Origin: Labrys monachus
GTDB taxonomy: Bacteria; Pseudomonadota; Alphaproteobacteria; Rhizobiales; Labraceae
Assembly (NCBI RefSeq): GCF_030814655.1
Contig: NZ_JAUSVK010000001.1
Coordinates: 6,331,001-6,395,000, forward strand
Direction: 5' to 3'
Length of the DNA: 64,000 nucleotides
This document shows positions 47,787 to 57,253 of this stretch, piece after piece; within the stretch, counting starts at the first letter, position 1; the number at the start of each line of letters is the position of its first letter. Made by a program: the position numbers and the translations under genes. The notes under the pieces are model-generated. The model was not told where the DNA came from. It did no database searches and saw nothing but the letters and a program-made list of their open reading frames with translations.

Positions 47787-49094
47787 CTATTTCGGGGCGG
47801 TGCCGTTGAAGCCCAGCACCTCGCCGGCGAGATAGAGCGAGCCGGTGATCACCACGCGCGGCGCCACCGGAAACGCCTCGTCGGCGATCGCCCTGAGGGC
47901 GGCTTCGAGCGAGGCGTGCGGCCGGGCGGCGAGGCCGGCATGGCGGGCGGCGGCGGCGACCTCCTCGGGGGTGCGCGCGGCCGGGCTGTGCTCGATCGGC
48001 ACGGCGTGCACCTCGCGGGCGAGGCCGGCGAAATTCTGCAGGAACCCGTCCGAATCCTTGGTGGAGAGCATGCCCGTCACCAGCACCAGCGGCCGCGCCG
48101 TGCGCTCCTCGAGCTCGGCCAGAGCCTCGGCGAGCACGCGGCCACCGTCGACATTGTGTCCGCCGTCGAGCCAGATCTCCGAGCCCGGCGGCAGCAGGGC
48201 CGGGATGGCGCCCTGGTTGAGGCGCTGCAGGCGCGCCGGCCACTCCACCGCCTGCATCGCCCGCTCGAAATGCCTGTCCTCCAGGACGAGGCGGTGCTGG
48301 CTGCGCAGGGCGGCGATGGCGAGGCCCGCATTGCGGTGCTGGTGCCGGCCGGCCAGGCGCGGCAGCGGCAGGTCGAGCAGGCCGTCCTCGTCCTGGTAGA
48401 CGAGGCGGCCATTCTCCTCGTGCACGTCGAAATCCTGACCGCCGATGACCAGCGGCGCCCCCACCCGGGCGGCGACCCGCTCGATCTCGGCCCGGACCTC
48501 GTCGACCTGCGGATAGAGGACGCCGGGCACCCCGCGCTTCAGGATGCCGGCCTTCTCCCGCGCGATGCCCGCCAGGTCGGTGCCGAGGAAATCGGCATGG
48601 TCCTGCGAGATCGAGGCGATGACGGTGACGAGCGGGCGGTCGATGACGTTGGTGGTGTCCATGCGGCCGCCGAGCCCGACCTCGAGGAGCAGGACGTCGG
48701 CCGGGTGGTCGGCGAAGAGCTTGAAGGCCGCCGCCGTGGTGATCTCGAAGAAGGTGATGGGCGCGCCGTCATTGACCCGTTCGCAGGTCTCGAACGCATC
48801 GACCAGCGCCTCCTCGCCGACGAGATGGCCGCCGAGGCGGATGCGCTCGTGGAAATGCACCAGATGCGGCGAGGTATAGGCATGCACGCCATAGCCGGCC
48901 GCCTCCAGCGCGGCGCGCATGAAGGCGACCGTCGACCCCTTGCCGTTGGTCCCCGCGACATGGACGACCGGCGGCACCCGGCGTTCGGGATGGCCGAGCT
49001 GCGCCAGGAGGCGCTCGATCCGCTCCAGGGAGAGATCGATCTTCTTGGGGTGCAACGCCATGAAGCGCGCGATGAAGGCGTCCGACTGCATCAT
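47787..49094 (-). CDS. folC: Bifunctional folylpolyglutamate synthase/dihydrofolate synthase
   Basis: The protein has 435 residues. Mur-ligase-type ATP site VVHVAGTNGKGSTVAFMRA, followed by AYTSPHLVHFHERI. Central ADVLLLEVGLGGRMDTTNVI and SISQDHADFLG provide the metal and substrate contacts, and IWLDGGHNVDGG lies in the C-terminal domain. It adds glutamate to dihydropteroate and to tetrahydrofolates. It follows accD by 54 bases on the same strand, the usual accD-folC order. Confidence 0.95.
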   Translation of the reverse strand: MMQSDAFIARFMALHPKKIDLSLERIERLLAQLGHPERRVPPVVHVAGTNGKGSTVAFMRAALEAAGYGVHAYTSPHLVHFHERIRLGGHLVGEEALVDAFETCERVNDGAPITFFEITTAAAFKLFADHPADVLLLEVGLGGRMDTTNVIDRPLVTVIASISQDHADFLGTDLAGIAREKAGILKRGVPGVLYPQVDEVRAEIERVAARVGAPLVIGGQDFDVHEENGRLVYQDEDGLLDLPLPRLAGRHQHRNAGLAIAALRSQHRLVLEDRHFERAMQAVEWPARLQRLNQGAIPALLPPGSEIWLDGGHNVDGGRVLAEALAELEERTARPLVLVTGMLSTKDSDGFLQNFAGLAREVHAVPIEHSPAARTPEEVAAAARHAGLAARPHASLEAALRAIADEAFPVAPRVVITGSLYLAGEVLGFNGTAPK

Positions 49095-49148
49095 GGGGCT
49101 TGGCTTCGGCGGGATGAACGGGAGACGGCGGGCGGCGGCGGAGGACGG

Positions 49149-50015
49149 CTATGCCGCCTCGCTCGCCGGGGCCCTGGTCATGAGGCGGCACAGCCTGGCC
49201 AAAGTGGGCTTCAGCTCGTTGCGGTGGACGACCATGTCGACCATGCCGTGCTCCCTGAGATATTCGGAGCGCTGGAAGCCCTCCGGCAGCTTCTCGCGGA
49301 TGGTCTGCTCGATCACGCGCGGGCCGGCGAAGCCGATCAGCGCGCCGGGCTCGGCGATCTGCACGTCCCCAAGCATGGCGTAGGAGGCGGTGACGCCGCC
49401 CGTGGTCGGATTGGTCAGCACGACGATATAGGGTTTCCTGGCTTCGCGCAGGCGCTGGATCGCCACGGTGGTGCGCGGCATCTGCATCAGCGACAGGATG
49501 CCTTCCTGCATGCGGGCGCCGCCGGAGGCCGCGAACATGATGAAGGGCAGGCCGCGTTCGACGGCGGTGAGGAGGCCCTTCACCACCGCCTCGCCGGCGG
49601 CCATGCCGAGCGAGCCGCCCATGAAGTCGAAGTCCTGGACGGCGACGGCCACCGGCACGCCGTCCATGGCGCCGACGCCGAGCTTGATGGCATCCTGCAT
49701 GCCGGTCTTGAGGCGCGCATCGCGCAAGCGGTCGGTGTAGCGCTTCTCGTCGCGGAACTTCAACGGGTCGACCACCACCTCCGGCAGGGCGATGTCCTCC
49801 CATTTTCCCTCGTCGAATATCATGGTGAGGCGCTGCGTCGCCGTCATCCGCATGTGGTAGTTCGAGGTCGGGATGACGTAATTGTTCTGTTCCAGGTCCT
49901 TGTGGAACACCATCTGCCCGGTCTCCGGACATTTGATCCAGAGATTTTCCGGCGTGTCGCGACGCGAGAAGAAATCCTTGATCCGCGGCGGAACGACGTT
50001 AGCGATCCAGTTCAT
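49149..50015 (-). CDS. accD: Acetyl-CoA carboxylase carboxyltransferase subunit beta
   Basis: The protein has 288 residues; GAGG lies six bases before the ATG at 50015. The carboxyltransferase core shows [20 protein letters not shown]-type sequence (here [16 protein letters not shown]), [16 protein letters not shown] and [11 protein letters not shown]. The N-terminal zinc-ribbon region ([20 protein letters not shown]) keeps only one of the four cysteines of the E. coli protein, a loss I recall as usual in alphaproteobacterial AccD. With AccA it transfers the carboxyl group from biotin to acetyl-CoA. trpA, often upstream, is absent here. Confidence 0.95.
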   Translation of the reverse strand: MNWIANVVPPRIKDFFSRRDTPENLWIKCPETGQMVFHKDLEQNNYVIPTSNYHMRMTATQRLTMIFDEGKWEDIALPEVVVDPLKFRDEKRYTDRLRDARLKTGMQDAIKLGVGAMDGVPVAVAVQDFDFMGGSLGMAAGEAVVKGLLTAVERGLPFIMFAASGGARMQEGILSLMQMPRTTVAIQRLREARKPYIVVLTNPTTGGVTASYAMLGDVQIAEPGALIGFAGPRVIEQTIREKLPEGFQRSEYLREHGMVDMVVHRNELKPTLARLCRLMTRAPASEAA

Positions 50016-50189
50016 GCAAAACCTCGAAACAGGGCGCCGGCGCCCCGCTCGGGGCTGGCGGCACAGGGCCATGGCGCCGTATGTAGTCCTTCCCGGCCCT
50101 TTTGTCAGCGGGCTGGACGCGCGGGCCGGACGCGCGATATGTAGGACGAATTCGGCCAGAAATCTGTAGGAAACACTCGGGAGTTGAAG

Positions 50190-50951
50190 ATGGCGAATGC
50201 CATATATCCGGATCTCAAGGGGCGGACCGTCCTCGTCACCGGCGGCGGCCAGGGGATCGGCGCCGCGACGGTGCGGCTGTTCGCCGAACAGGGCGCCAAG
50301 GTCGGCTTCGTCGACATTGCCGAAGGGCCCTCGCAGGCGCTGGCCGAGGAACTGAACAAGGCGGGCGGCACCGTTCATTTCGAGAAGGCCGACGTCACCG
50401 ACATCGAGGCCCTCAAGGCCGCGATCGCCGACATCACCGCCAAGCTCGGTACCATCACCGTCCTCGTCAACAATGCGGCGCATGACCAGCGCCACAAATT
50501 CTTCGAGGTCACGCCGGACTATTTCGACGATCGCGTCGCCATCAACCTCAAGCACGCCTTCTTCGCGGCCCAGGCGGTGATCCCCGCCATGATCGAGGCC
50601 GGCGGCGGCGCCATCGTGAATTTCGGCTCCTGCTCATGGCTGATGGGCTCGGAAGACCTTACCGTCTATGCCACCCTGAAATCGGCGGCCTACGGCTTCA
50701 CGCGCCTGCTCGCCAAGCAGTTCGGCAAGGACAATATCCGCGTCAATTGCGTGCTCCCCGGCTGGATCATGACCGAGCGCCAGATCGCGCTGTGGGTCGA
50801 CCAGGCCGGCGAGGAGGCGATCTTCCGCAACCAGGCGCTCAAGCGCAAGATCCTGCCGGAGGAGATCGCCAAGGCGGTGCTGTTCCTGGCATCCGACCAG
50901 GCCTCGGGCATGACCAGCCAGCAGATCATCGTCGACGGCGGCTGGGTCTGA
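50190..50951 (+). CDS. SDR-family sugar dehydrogenase of the De Ley-Doudoroff cluster
   Basis: The protein has 253 residues; GGGAG six bases before the ATG at 50190. It shows [19 protein letters not shown] (NNAG variant), catalytic Ser in NFGSCSW, YATLK in place of YxxxK, and [11 protein letters not shown] at the end. Members found with dgoK/dgoA oxidise galactose, arabinose or fucose-type sugars, or 2-keto-3-deoxy acids. The next gene starts one base after its stop. Substrate assignment is by context. Confidence 0.82.
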   Translation: MANAIYPDLKGRTVLVTGGGQGIGAATVRLFAEQGAKVGFVDIAEGPSQALAEELNKAGGTVHFEKADVTDIEALKAAIADITAKLGTITVLVNNAAHDQRHKFFEVTPDYFDDRVAINLKHAFFAAQAVIPAMIEAGGGAIVNFGSCSWLMGSEDLTVYATLKSAAYGFTRLLAKQFGKDNIRVNCVLPGWIMTERQIALWVDQAGEEAIFRNQALKRKILPEEIAKAVLFLASDQASGMTSQQIIVDGGWV

Positions 50952-50952
50952 G

Positions 50953-51825
50953 ATGGGCGTGGCGTTCATCGCGGTCGACTGGGGCACGAGCCGGTTTCGT
51001 GCCTTCCGGCTCGACGCAGCCGGCAAGGTGATCGACCGCGTGGTCGCCGAGGACGGCATGGCGAACGTGCCGCCGGGCGGATTTGGCGACGTCCTCCAGC
51101 GCCATTGCGGCGCCTGGATGGCGCTCGATCCGGATGCGCCGGTGCTGATGGCGGGCATGGTCGGCTCGCGCAATGGCTGGGCGGAGGCCGCCTATGCCCC
51201 CTGCCCGGCCTCGCCGAAGAGCTTGGCCGACGCCGTCCTCGCCGTGAGCGAGCGCATTTCCATCGTGCCGGGCGTGATCGCGCGCGGTCCGTCGGGTCCG
51301 GACGTGATGCGGGGCGAGGAGACGCTGATCTTCGGTACCGACGTCGTCGACGGCCTCGTCTGCCTCCCCGGCACCCATTCGAAATGGGCGCGGGTCGAGG
51401 GGGGCGCCATCACCGATTTCGCCAGCTTCATGACCGGCGAGAGCTATGCGCTCTACCGCCATGAGAGCCTGCTGGCACGCCTGGCCGCCGAGCCGGAGGA
51501 CCTCACCGGCTTCGACGAGGGGCTCGAAGCGGCGCAGAACGAAAGCGGCCTTCTCAACCGGCTGTTCCAGGCCCGCGCCCGCGTGCTCGACGGCGCGATG
51601 ACGGGGGAGAAGGTGGGCCCGTTCCTGTCCGGCCTCCTCATCGGCTCGGAGATCGAGGGCGCCTTCCGGCGCTATGGCGGGGAGCACAGGGTGACGCTGG
51701 TGGCCGATGGCGTGATCGCCCAGCGCTACGTCGCCGCCCTGCGCGCCCGCGGCGCCGCGATCGAGATCTTCACGCCCGAGCGCGCCTTCCTGTCCGGCCT
51801 CGCCGCCATCGCCGCGGCGCGTTGA
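50953..51825 (+). CDS. dgoK: 2-dehydro-3-deoxygalactonokinase
   Basis: The protein has 290 residues. The ATPase fold opens with FIAVDWGTSRFRAFRLDAAG (phosphate 1 loop). GGDV-type blocks of the DgoK family follow: VLMAGMVGSRNGW, VMRGEETLIFG, CLPGTHSKWA and FMTGESYALY. It phosphorylates 2-keto-3-deoxygalactonate with ATP. The start is one base after the SDR stop, and dgoA follows, so substrate flow SDR/dehydratase to DgoK to DgoA is clear. Confidence 0.93.
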   Translation: MGVAFIAVDWGTSRFRAFRLDAAGKVIDRVVAEDGMANVPPGGFGDVLQRHCGAWMALDPDAPVLMAGMVGSRNGWAEAAYAPCPASPKSLADAVLAVSERISIVPGVIARGPSGPDVMRGEETLIFGTDVVDGLVCLPGTHSKWARVEGGAITDFASFMTGESYALYRHESLLARLAAEPEDLTGFDEGLEAAQNESGLLNRLFQARARVLDGAMTGEKVGPFLSGLLIGSEIEGAFRRYGGEHRVTLVADGVIAQRYVAALRARGAAIEIFTPERAFLSGLAAIAAAR

Positions 51826-51905
51826 GGCATGCCCGGACCGATCCATTTCGAACCGTGGCCGGGCATCCACCCGTCCGCCTGCACCCGCCAGGGAGTTTTC
51901 CACCG

Positions 51906-52538
51906 ATGAGCCTCACCCTCGACGCCGCACTCGCCGGCATGCCGCTGATCGCCATCCTGCGCGGCGTGAAGCCCGACGAAGTCGAGGCGGTCGCCGAGGC
52001 CATCGTCGCCGCCGGCATCCGCATCATCGAGGTGCCGCTCAACTCGCCCGAGCCTTTCGACAGCATCGGGCGGATCGCCCGCAGCCTCGAAGGCCGGGCG
52101 CTCGTCGGCGCCGGCACCGTGCTCAACCCCGCCGATGTCGGCCGCGTCGCCGCGGCCGGCGGCACGGTGATCGTCTCGCCCAACACCAATGTCGAGGTGA
52201 TCCGCGCCAGCAAGGCCAGCGGCCTCCTGTCGCTCCCCGGCTTCTTCACGCCCTCCGAGGCCTTCGCCGCGCTGGAGGCGGGCGCCGATGCGCTGAAGCT
52301 GTTCCCCGCCGAGATGGCCTCTCCCGCCGCGGTCAAGGGCCTGCGGGCGGTGCTGCCCAGGGGCACCAAGCTGCTGGTGGTCGGCGGCGTGTCGCCGCAG
52401 ACCATCCCGCCCTTCCTCGCCGCCGGCGTCGACGGCTTCGGCGTCGGGTCCGACCTCTATGCGGTCGGGCGCAGCGCCGAAGAGGTCGGCCGCCGCGCCG
52501 AGGCGCTCGCCGCCTCGGTCAGGGCCGCCCGGGGCTGA
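51906..52538 (+). CDS. dgoA: 2-dehydro-3-deoxy-6-phosphogalactonate aldolase
   Basis: The protein has 210 residues, normal for the KDPG/KDPGal aldolase family. MPLIAILRGVKPDEVEAVAE, IIEVPLNSPEP (catalytic Glu), GAGTVL and ALKLFPAEM (Schiff-base Lys) are the family motifs. The LNSPEP form favours the galactonate enzyme. It splits KDPGal into pyruvate and glyceraldehyde 3-phosphate. GGGAG lies about ten bases upstream of the ATG. Confidence 0.92.
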   Translation: MSLTLDAALAGMPLIAILRGVKPDEVEAVAEAIVAAGIRIIEVPLNSPEPFDSIGRIARSLEGRALVGAGTVLNPADVGRVAAAGGTVIVSPNTNVEVIRASKASGLLSLPGFFTPSEAFAALEAGADALKLFPAEMASPAAVKGLRAVLPRGTKLLVVGGVSPQTIPPFLAAGVDGFGVGSDLYAVGRSAEEVGRRAEALAASVRAARG

Positions 52539-52625
52539 GCCATTCTGCAGTTGCGCCGCCGCCGGCAGCGGCTATTTTCAAAGCAAGGGGTCTGAAAACC
52601 CTGCAAATCCGGAGGAAATCGACGC

Positions 52626-53534
52626 ATGATCGTCGTTTTTGGTTCTCTCGGCGTCGATCTGGTCACCAATGTGAGCCATATCCCGCATCCCGGCGAAACC
52701 GTGCTGTGCGACGGCTATTTCATGGTGCCGGGGGGCAAGGGCGCCAACCAGGCCGTGGCGGCGGCGCGGGCCGGCTCGAAGACCGCCATTATCGGATCGC
52801 GCGGCAATGACGGCTTCGCCGATCTCGCCGTCTCCGTGATGGCGGAGGCGGGCGTCGACATTTCCGCGCTCCGCCGCACCGGGCGCCCGACCGCCGTCGC
52901 CCTCATCACCGTCGAGGAGAGCGGCGAGAACGCCATCGTCGTCGCCTCCGGCGCCAACCAGCTCACCGATGCGACGCAGCTGGAGGCCTATCCGCTGGCG
53001 AAGGGCGACATCGTCCTGCTGCAGCGGGAAATCCGCGACAGCGAGAACTTCGCCGCCATCGCCCAGGCCAAGGCGCGCGGGGCGCGCGTCATCCTCAACG
53101 TCGCGCCGGCCGGGCCCATTCCCGCCGACATGCTGCGGCTGCTCGACGATCTCGTCGTCAACGAACACGAGGCGCTGGTCGTGGCGCGGGCCGCCGGCAT
53201 CGACGTCGCCGATCCCGAGGAGGCCGTCAGGCTGATCAGCGAGCGCTTCGGCTGTGCCGCCATCGTGACGCTCGGCGCCGACGGCGTCGTCGGCTGGATC
53301 GACGGCGTGCGCCGGTCGGCTCCCGCCCTGAAGATCGTACCGGTCGACACCACGGCCGCCGGCGACACCTTCACCGGCGCCTATGCCGCCGCGCTCGAGC
53401 AGGGCTTCGGCTTCACCGAGGCGCTCGCCCGCGGAGCGGCTGCCGGCTCCCTCGCCTGCACGCGGCCGGGCGCGCAGTCCAGCATTCCCACCAAGGCCGA
53501 AATCGACGAAAACACCCGGGGCCTTTCGGCCTGA
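52626..53534 (+). CDS. Ribokinase-like PfkB-family sugar kinase
   Basis: The protein has 302 residues; GGAGG about nine bases before the ATG. MIVVFGSLGVDLVTNVSHIP and PGGKGANQAVAAARAG at the N-terminus and DTTAAGDTFTGAYAAAL (anion hole and catalytic Asp) at the C-terminus are the PfkB signatures. The second motif favours ribokinase. It lies 87 bases after dgoA in the same direction, so it may belong to the same sugar regulon, phosphorylating ribose or a related pentose. Confidence 0.88.
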   Translation: MIVVFGSLGVDLVTNVSHIPHPGETVLCDGYFMVPGGKGANQAVAAARAGSKTAIIGSRGNDGFADLAVSVMAEAGVDISALRRTGRPTAVALITVEESGENAIVVASGANQLTDATQLEAYPLAKGDIVLLQREIRDSENFAAIAQAKARGARVILNVAPAGPIPADMLRLLDDLVVNEHEALVVARAAGIDVADPEEAVRLISERFGCAAIVTLGADGVVGWIDGVRRSAPALKIVPVDTTAAGDTFTGAYAAALEQGFGFTEALARGAAAGSLACTRPGAQSSIPTKAEIDENTRGLSA

Positions 53535-53684
53535 GCCCCATCCGGCGACGGCATCGGGCCGGCGGCCTCCGCCGACGGCCCGCAATCGCGCTTGTTCCGC
53601 CTGCGCCGGCATGGTACCCGCGCTCGAACCTTCCGAACCATCTTCCAAGGCAGCGGCGATACGTCGCGAGACAGGGAAACGACA

Positions 53685-54173
53685 ATGGCGACCGAACCGC
53701 AGAACTCCAACGGCCCCGACCAGGGCCAGGAAATCCAGCCCTCCATCAATGTGCTGGCGCAGTACATCAAGGACCTGTCCTTCGAGAACCCGAACGCGCC
53801 GCGCTCGCTCGGCAACATGCAGAACTCGCCGCAGATCAGCCTGACGGTGAACGTGAACGGCAAGCCGCTCGGCGGCGCCGATTATGAAGTCGAGCTGTCG
53901 ATCGAGGGCGGCGCCGGCGAAGGCGCGGGCACGCTGTTCAAGTTCGAGCTGCTCTACGGCGCGGTGATTCGCCTCGCCGGCATTCCCGACGACAACGTCC
54001 ATGCGATGGTGATGATCGAAGGCCCGCGCCTGCTCTTCCCCTTCGCCCGCCAGATCATCGCCGACGCCACCCGCAATGGCGGCTTCCCGCCGCTGATGAT
54101 CGACCCGATCGACTTCGTCGCCCTCTACCGCAACCGTCTCGCCCAGGTGCCGCCGGCCGCCGGCCAGGCCTGA
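53685..54173 (+). CDS. secB: Protein-export chaperone SecB
   Basis: The protein has 162 residues; AGGGA eight bases before the ATG. SINVLAQYIKDLSFENPNAP and ELLYGAVIRL are SecB signatures, and LLFPFARQIIADATRNGGFP with the end LMIDPIDFVALY forms the SecA-contact region. The tetramer holds preproteins unfolded and hands them to SecA. The C-terminal tail is short and lacks a zinc-binding motif. Confidence 0.95.
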   Translation: MATEPQNSNGPDQGQEIQPSINVLAQYIKDLSFENPNAPRSLGNMQNSPQISLTVNVNGKPLGGADYEVELSIEGGAGEGAGTLFKFELLYGAVIRLAGIPDDNVHAMVMIEGPRLLFPFARQIIADATRNGGFPPLMIDPIDFVALYRNRLAQVPPAAGQA

Positions 54174-54188
54174 GGCGACGCCCGATTT

Positions 54189-54213
54189 CCCCTTCCCCCC
54201 GCCGGGGAAGGGG
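54189..54213. terminator. Terminator-like hairpin between secB and dnaQ
   Basis: CCCCTTCCCC-CCGCC-GGGGAAGGGG is a perfect 10-base stem, 16 bases after the secB stop and between convergent genes. It may stop both transcripts. The following 150 bases hold nothing else recognisable. Confidence 0.65.
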
Positions 54214-54361
54214 TTGGAGGGTCGCCGTGCCTCTGCCCGCCTCGCCCGTGATCCCTCCCGGCCCCGAGAGGCAGGCGTCGCGCGTGCGGCCTTGAAGTGC
54301 TTTGTGCCGCCTATCGCCATGAGCGCAGCGCCTCGTGTGCGCTGAAGGCTGGCCCCTTTGT

Positions 54362-55048
54362 TCAGGCGTATTTCTTCCAGATCGCGTTGTCGCCGAGCGC
54401 CGCGACGAAGGCTTCGTGCGCGGCGAGTTCCGCCGCCAGCAGGCGCGAGGGCAGCGGGACCGGCCGCGGCCCGGCCGCCCCGGCGATGGCGCGCGCGACG
54501 ACGGCCGCGGACGCCGTGGCGAGACCGAGCGTCGTCTGCCGCCCCCCGGTCAGCTCGATATAGACCTCGGCCAGGATCTCGGCGTCGAGAAGGGCCCCGT
54601 GCTTGACGCGCTTCGAGTTGTCGATGCCGTAGCGCTGGCACAATTCGTCGAGCGAGGCGCGGGCGCCGGGGTGCTTGCGGCGGGCCATGGCGAGGGTATC
54701 GATGACCCGGTCCATCGGCAGCACGGCCTGATTGACGCGCTTCAGCTCGGCGTTGAGGAATCGCATGTCGAAGCCGGCATTGTGGATGACCAGATGCGCC
54801 TCGCCGACGAAGGCGACGAACTCCCCGGCGAGTTCCTTGAAAAGCGGCTTGTCCGACAGGAATTCCTTCGACAGCCCGTGCACGGCGAAGGCTTCCTGCG
54901 GCATGTCGCGTTCAGGATTGAAATATCGGTGCCAGGTCACGCCGGTCGGGAGGCGGTCGATCATCTCGATGCAGCCGATCTCGACCAGCCGGTGCCCCTC
55001 ATTGGGGTCGAGGCCCGTGGTTTCGGTATCGAGGATGATTTCACGCAT
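54362..55048 (-). CDS. dnaQ: DNA polymerase III epsilon subunit (3'-5' exonuclease)
   Basis: The protein has 228 residues. The DEDDh exonuclease motifs are complete: Exo[16 protein letters not shown], Exo[16 protein letters not shown], Exo[18 protein letters not shown]. It proofreads within the replicative polymerase. It lies six bases after coaE, at the end of the leftward ppsR-maf-aroE-coaE-dnaQ run, an order conserved next to alphaproteobacterial origins. Confidence 0.95.
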   Translation of the reverse strand: MREIILDTETTGLDPNEGHRLVEIGCIEMIDRLPTGVTWHRYFNPERDMPQEAFAVHGLSKEFLSDKPLFKELAGEFVAFVGEAHLVIHNAGFDMRFLNAELKRVNQAVLPMDRVIDTLAMARRKHPGARASLDELCQRYGIDNSKRVKHGALLDAEILAEVYIELTGGRQTTLGLATASAAVVARAIAGAAGPRPVPLPSRLLAAELAAHEAFVAALGDNAIWKKYA

Positions 55049-55054
55049 GGCGAC

Positions 55055-55645
55055 TCACAGGGTCGATGACAGGGCCGCTATTATGGCAGCGACCTGCGCC
55101 TCGGCAAAGACGAGGCCTCGGCTGCTGTCGATGAGAAAATGGGCGCGACGGCGCTTTTCCACATCGGGGATCTGGCGCCCGAGGATGGCGGCATAGCGCC
55201 GCTCGTCCATGCCCGGCCGGGCCATGACGCGCTCGCGCTGGATCCAGGCCGGCGCGGTGACGACGGCGACCGCACGGCAGCGCCGGTCTGCGCCCGTCTC
55301 GAACAGCAGGGGGATGTCGAGCACCACGAGCCTGGCCCCCTTCTGCCGGGCAGCCTCGATGAAGTCGCGCTCGGCCCGCTGCACCAGCGGATGCACGAGA
55401 TCCTCCAGGCGCTTCATCGCTTCGCCGCTGCCGAACACCCTCTGACCGAGCCGCAGCCTGTCGATGGCGCCATCGACGACGACGCCCGGAAATGCCGCCT
55501 CGACCGTGGCGACGGCGGGGCCGGCATAGAGCCGGTGAACCGTGGCGTCGGCATCGTGCACCGCGACGCCACGGGCCCTGAACATGGCCGCCGTCGCCGA
55601 CTTGCCCATGCCGATCGATCCGGTGAGGCCGAGGATGAAGGTCAC
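55055..55645 (-). CDS. coaE: Dephospho-CoA kinase
   Basis: The protein has 196 residues from a GTG at 55645; GAGGAG nine bases upstream supports it over the earlier ATG at 55681. P-loop [20 protein letters not shown], then [11 protein letters not shown] and the LID/substrate segment [15 protein letters not shown]. It performs the last step of coenzyme A synthesis. It lies 56 bases after aroE on the same strand. Confidence 0.94.
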   Translation of the reverse strand: MTFILGLTGSIGMGKSATAAMFRARGVAVHDADATVHRLYAGPAVATVEAAFPGVVVDGAIDRLRLGQRVFGSGEAMKRLEDLVHPLVQRAERDFIEAARQKGARLVVLDIPLLFETGADRRCRAVAVVTAPAWIQRERVMARPGMDERRYAAILGRQIPDVEKRRRAHFLIDSSRGLVFAEAQVAAIIAALSSTL

Positions 55646-55701
55646 GGCAGATCGCTCCTCTTTAGCCGGCAAACGAAGCATAGCGTCGGCCCGCGAGCCG
55701 G

Positions 55702-56547
55702 TCAGCTCGCTTCGATGTCGGCGATGATCAGGGCCCGCAATTCCTCACTGACGACCGGCCTGACGCCGAACCAGCGTTCGAAGCCGGACACCGCCTGATG
55801 CAGCAGCATGCCGAGGCCGTCGACCGTGCGGTAGCCCGCGCGGCGGGCCTTCGCCAGCAGCGGCGTCTCCAGCGGCACATAGACGATGTCGGTCACGAGC
55901 GCTGCCCCGGGCAGACGCGAAAGATCGATGTCGAGCGGCGGCTGCCCCTTCATGCCGAGCGAAGTGGTATTGACGAGCAGATCGGCGCCCGCCAGGGCGT
56001 CCTCCATCGCCTGCCACGATAGGACACGTATTTTCGGACCGAAATGAGACGCGAGCGTCTCGGCCCGCTCGATCGTCCGGTTGGCGAGGGCGATCTCGCC
56101 GAAACCGCGCTGCAGCAGGCCGTAGAGCACCGCGCGGGCGGCGCCGCCGGCGCCCAGCACCACGGCCCGGGGCGGGCCTCCGCCCGAAGCGGTCCGGTCC
56201 CATCCGGGCGCCGATTGGTCGAGATTGGCGAGGAAGCCGGCGACATCGGTATTGGCACCCTTCAGAACCCCGCCTTCCAGCCACAGCGTGTTCACCGCGC
56301 CGAGCGCCCGGGCGACGGCATCCTCGACCACCGCCCGTTCGAACGCCGCCTCCTTGTGCGGTACGGTGACGTTGCCGCCGGCAAAGCCTTGGGCGCCGAG
56401 GGTGTCCAGGAAGGCGGGGAAGGCATCGGGCGGCACGGCGACGCGTTCATAGCTGCCCTCGAGGCCCAGGCCGCGCAGCCAGAAATTATGGATGAGCGGC
56501 GAGCGCGAATGCGCGATGGGGTAGCCGACGACGAAGGCGCGTTTCAT
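55702..56547 (-). CDS. aroE: Shikimate dehydrogenase
   Basis: The protein has 281 residues. Shikimate-binding motif [19 protein letters not shown] and catalytic Lys/Asp region [14 protein letters not shown] and GANTDVAGF. The NADP-binding [17 protein letters not shown] and [11 protein letters not shown] point to NADP preference. [16 protein letters not shown] lies at the C-terminus. It reduces 3-dehydroshikimate in aromatic amino-acid synthesis. Confidence 0.95.
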   Translation of the reverse strand: MKRAFVVGYPIAHSRSPLIHNFWLRGLGLEGSYERVAVPPDAFPAFLDTLGAQGFAGGNVTVPHKEAAFERAVVEDAVARALGAVNTLWLEGGVLKGANTDVAGFLANLDQSAPGWDRTASGGGPPRAVVLGAGGAARAVLYGLLQRGFGEIALANRTIERAETLASHFGPKIRVLSWQAMEDALAGADLLVNTTSLGMKGQPPLDIDLSRLPGAALVTDIVYVPLETPLLAKARRAGYRTVDGLGMLLHQAVSGFERWFGVRPVVSEELRALIIADIEAS

Positions 56548-56644
56548 GAGGATTCTTGCGATGCGGGTGAGGTGAGGGCCGATCTCGGCCCGGCGATGTG
56601 CGCCCTGCCATTGTGCGTGGCTTTCGCTGCCGGCTCAAGCGCCG

Positions 56645-57253
56645 CTAGCCCTCGACGAGCCCGTTCCGACGGAGGTCGGCCAGCAGGGCCAGGAGCGGCA
56701 GGCCGAGGATGGTGAAGTAGTCGCCATCGATGGCGTCGAACAGCGTCACCCCGAGGCCTTCGAGGTGATAGCAGCCCACGCTGGACAGAATCGCCTCGCC
56801 CGCCCGCTCCAGATAGGCGTCGAGAAAGGCATCCGAAAAGTCCCGCATCGCCAGATGGGCCGAAGCCACGCCGCTCGCCAGCACGCCGCCGTCTCGCGCC
56901 ACGGCGAAGGCCGAATGCAGCGCATGGCGCCTGCCGCGCAGCCGCAGCAGCTTGCCGCGGGCCTGCGCCATCGTCGCCACCTTGGAGAAGCGCTCCCGTC
57001 CGAGCGCCATGGTCTGGTCGGCGCCGATGACGATGCGGCCCGGCTGGCCGCGCGAGACCGCAAGCGCCTTTTCCCGCGCCAGGCCCAGCGCCACCGCCTC
57101 GGGAGCGAGATCGTCGGCTTCCCACCCCCGCTCCAGCGCGCGTTCGTCGATGGCCGCCGGCAGGATGTCGATGTCGAGGCCGGCGGCCCGCAGCATGGCG
57201 ATGCGGGCGGCGGATTTCGAAGCGAGGATGAAAGGAAGGCCGGACAGGGTCAT
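56645..57253 (-). CDS. maf: Maf-family nucleotide pyrophosphatase
   Basis: The protein has 202 residues; its ATG overlaps the stop of the upstream gene by four bases. FILASKSAARIAMLRAAGLD, GADQTMALGRERFSK and YHLEGLGVTLFDAIDGDYFT are the Maf motifs. Maf proteins hydrolyse non-canonical or modified nucleoside triphosphates (dTTP/UTP or m7GTP) and affect septum formation when overproduced. The ASKSAAR start is nearer the YceF-like branch. Confidence 0.92.
   Translation of the reverse strand: MTLSGLPFILASKSAARIAMLRAAGLDIDILPAAIDERALERGWEADDLAPEAVALGLAREKALAVSRGQPGRIVIGADQTMALGRERFSKVATMAQARGKLLRLRGRRHALHSAFAVARDGGVLASGVASAHLAMRDFSDAFLDAYLERAGEAILSSVGCYHLEGLGVTLFDAIDGDYFTILGLPLLALLADLRRNGLVEG

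Noticed and set aside
47469-50144. Open frame of 891 residues on the plus strand
   Set aside because: It runs antisense to folC and accD, both of which show full family motifs; the plus-strand product has no domain sense.
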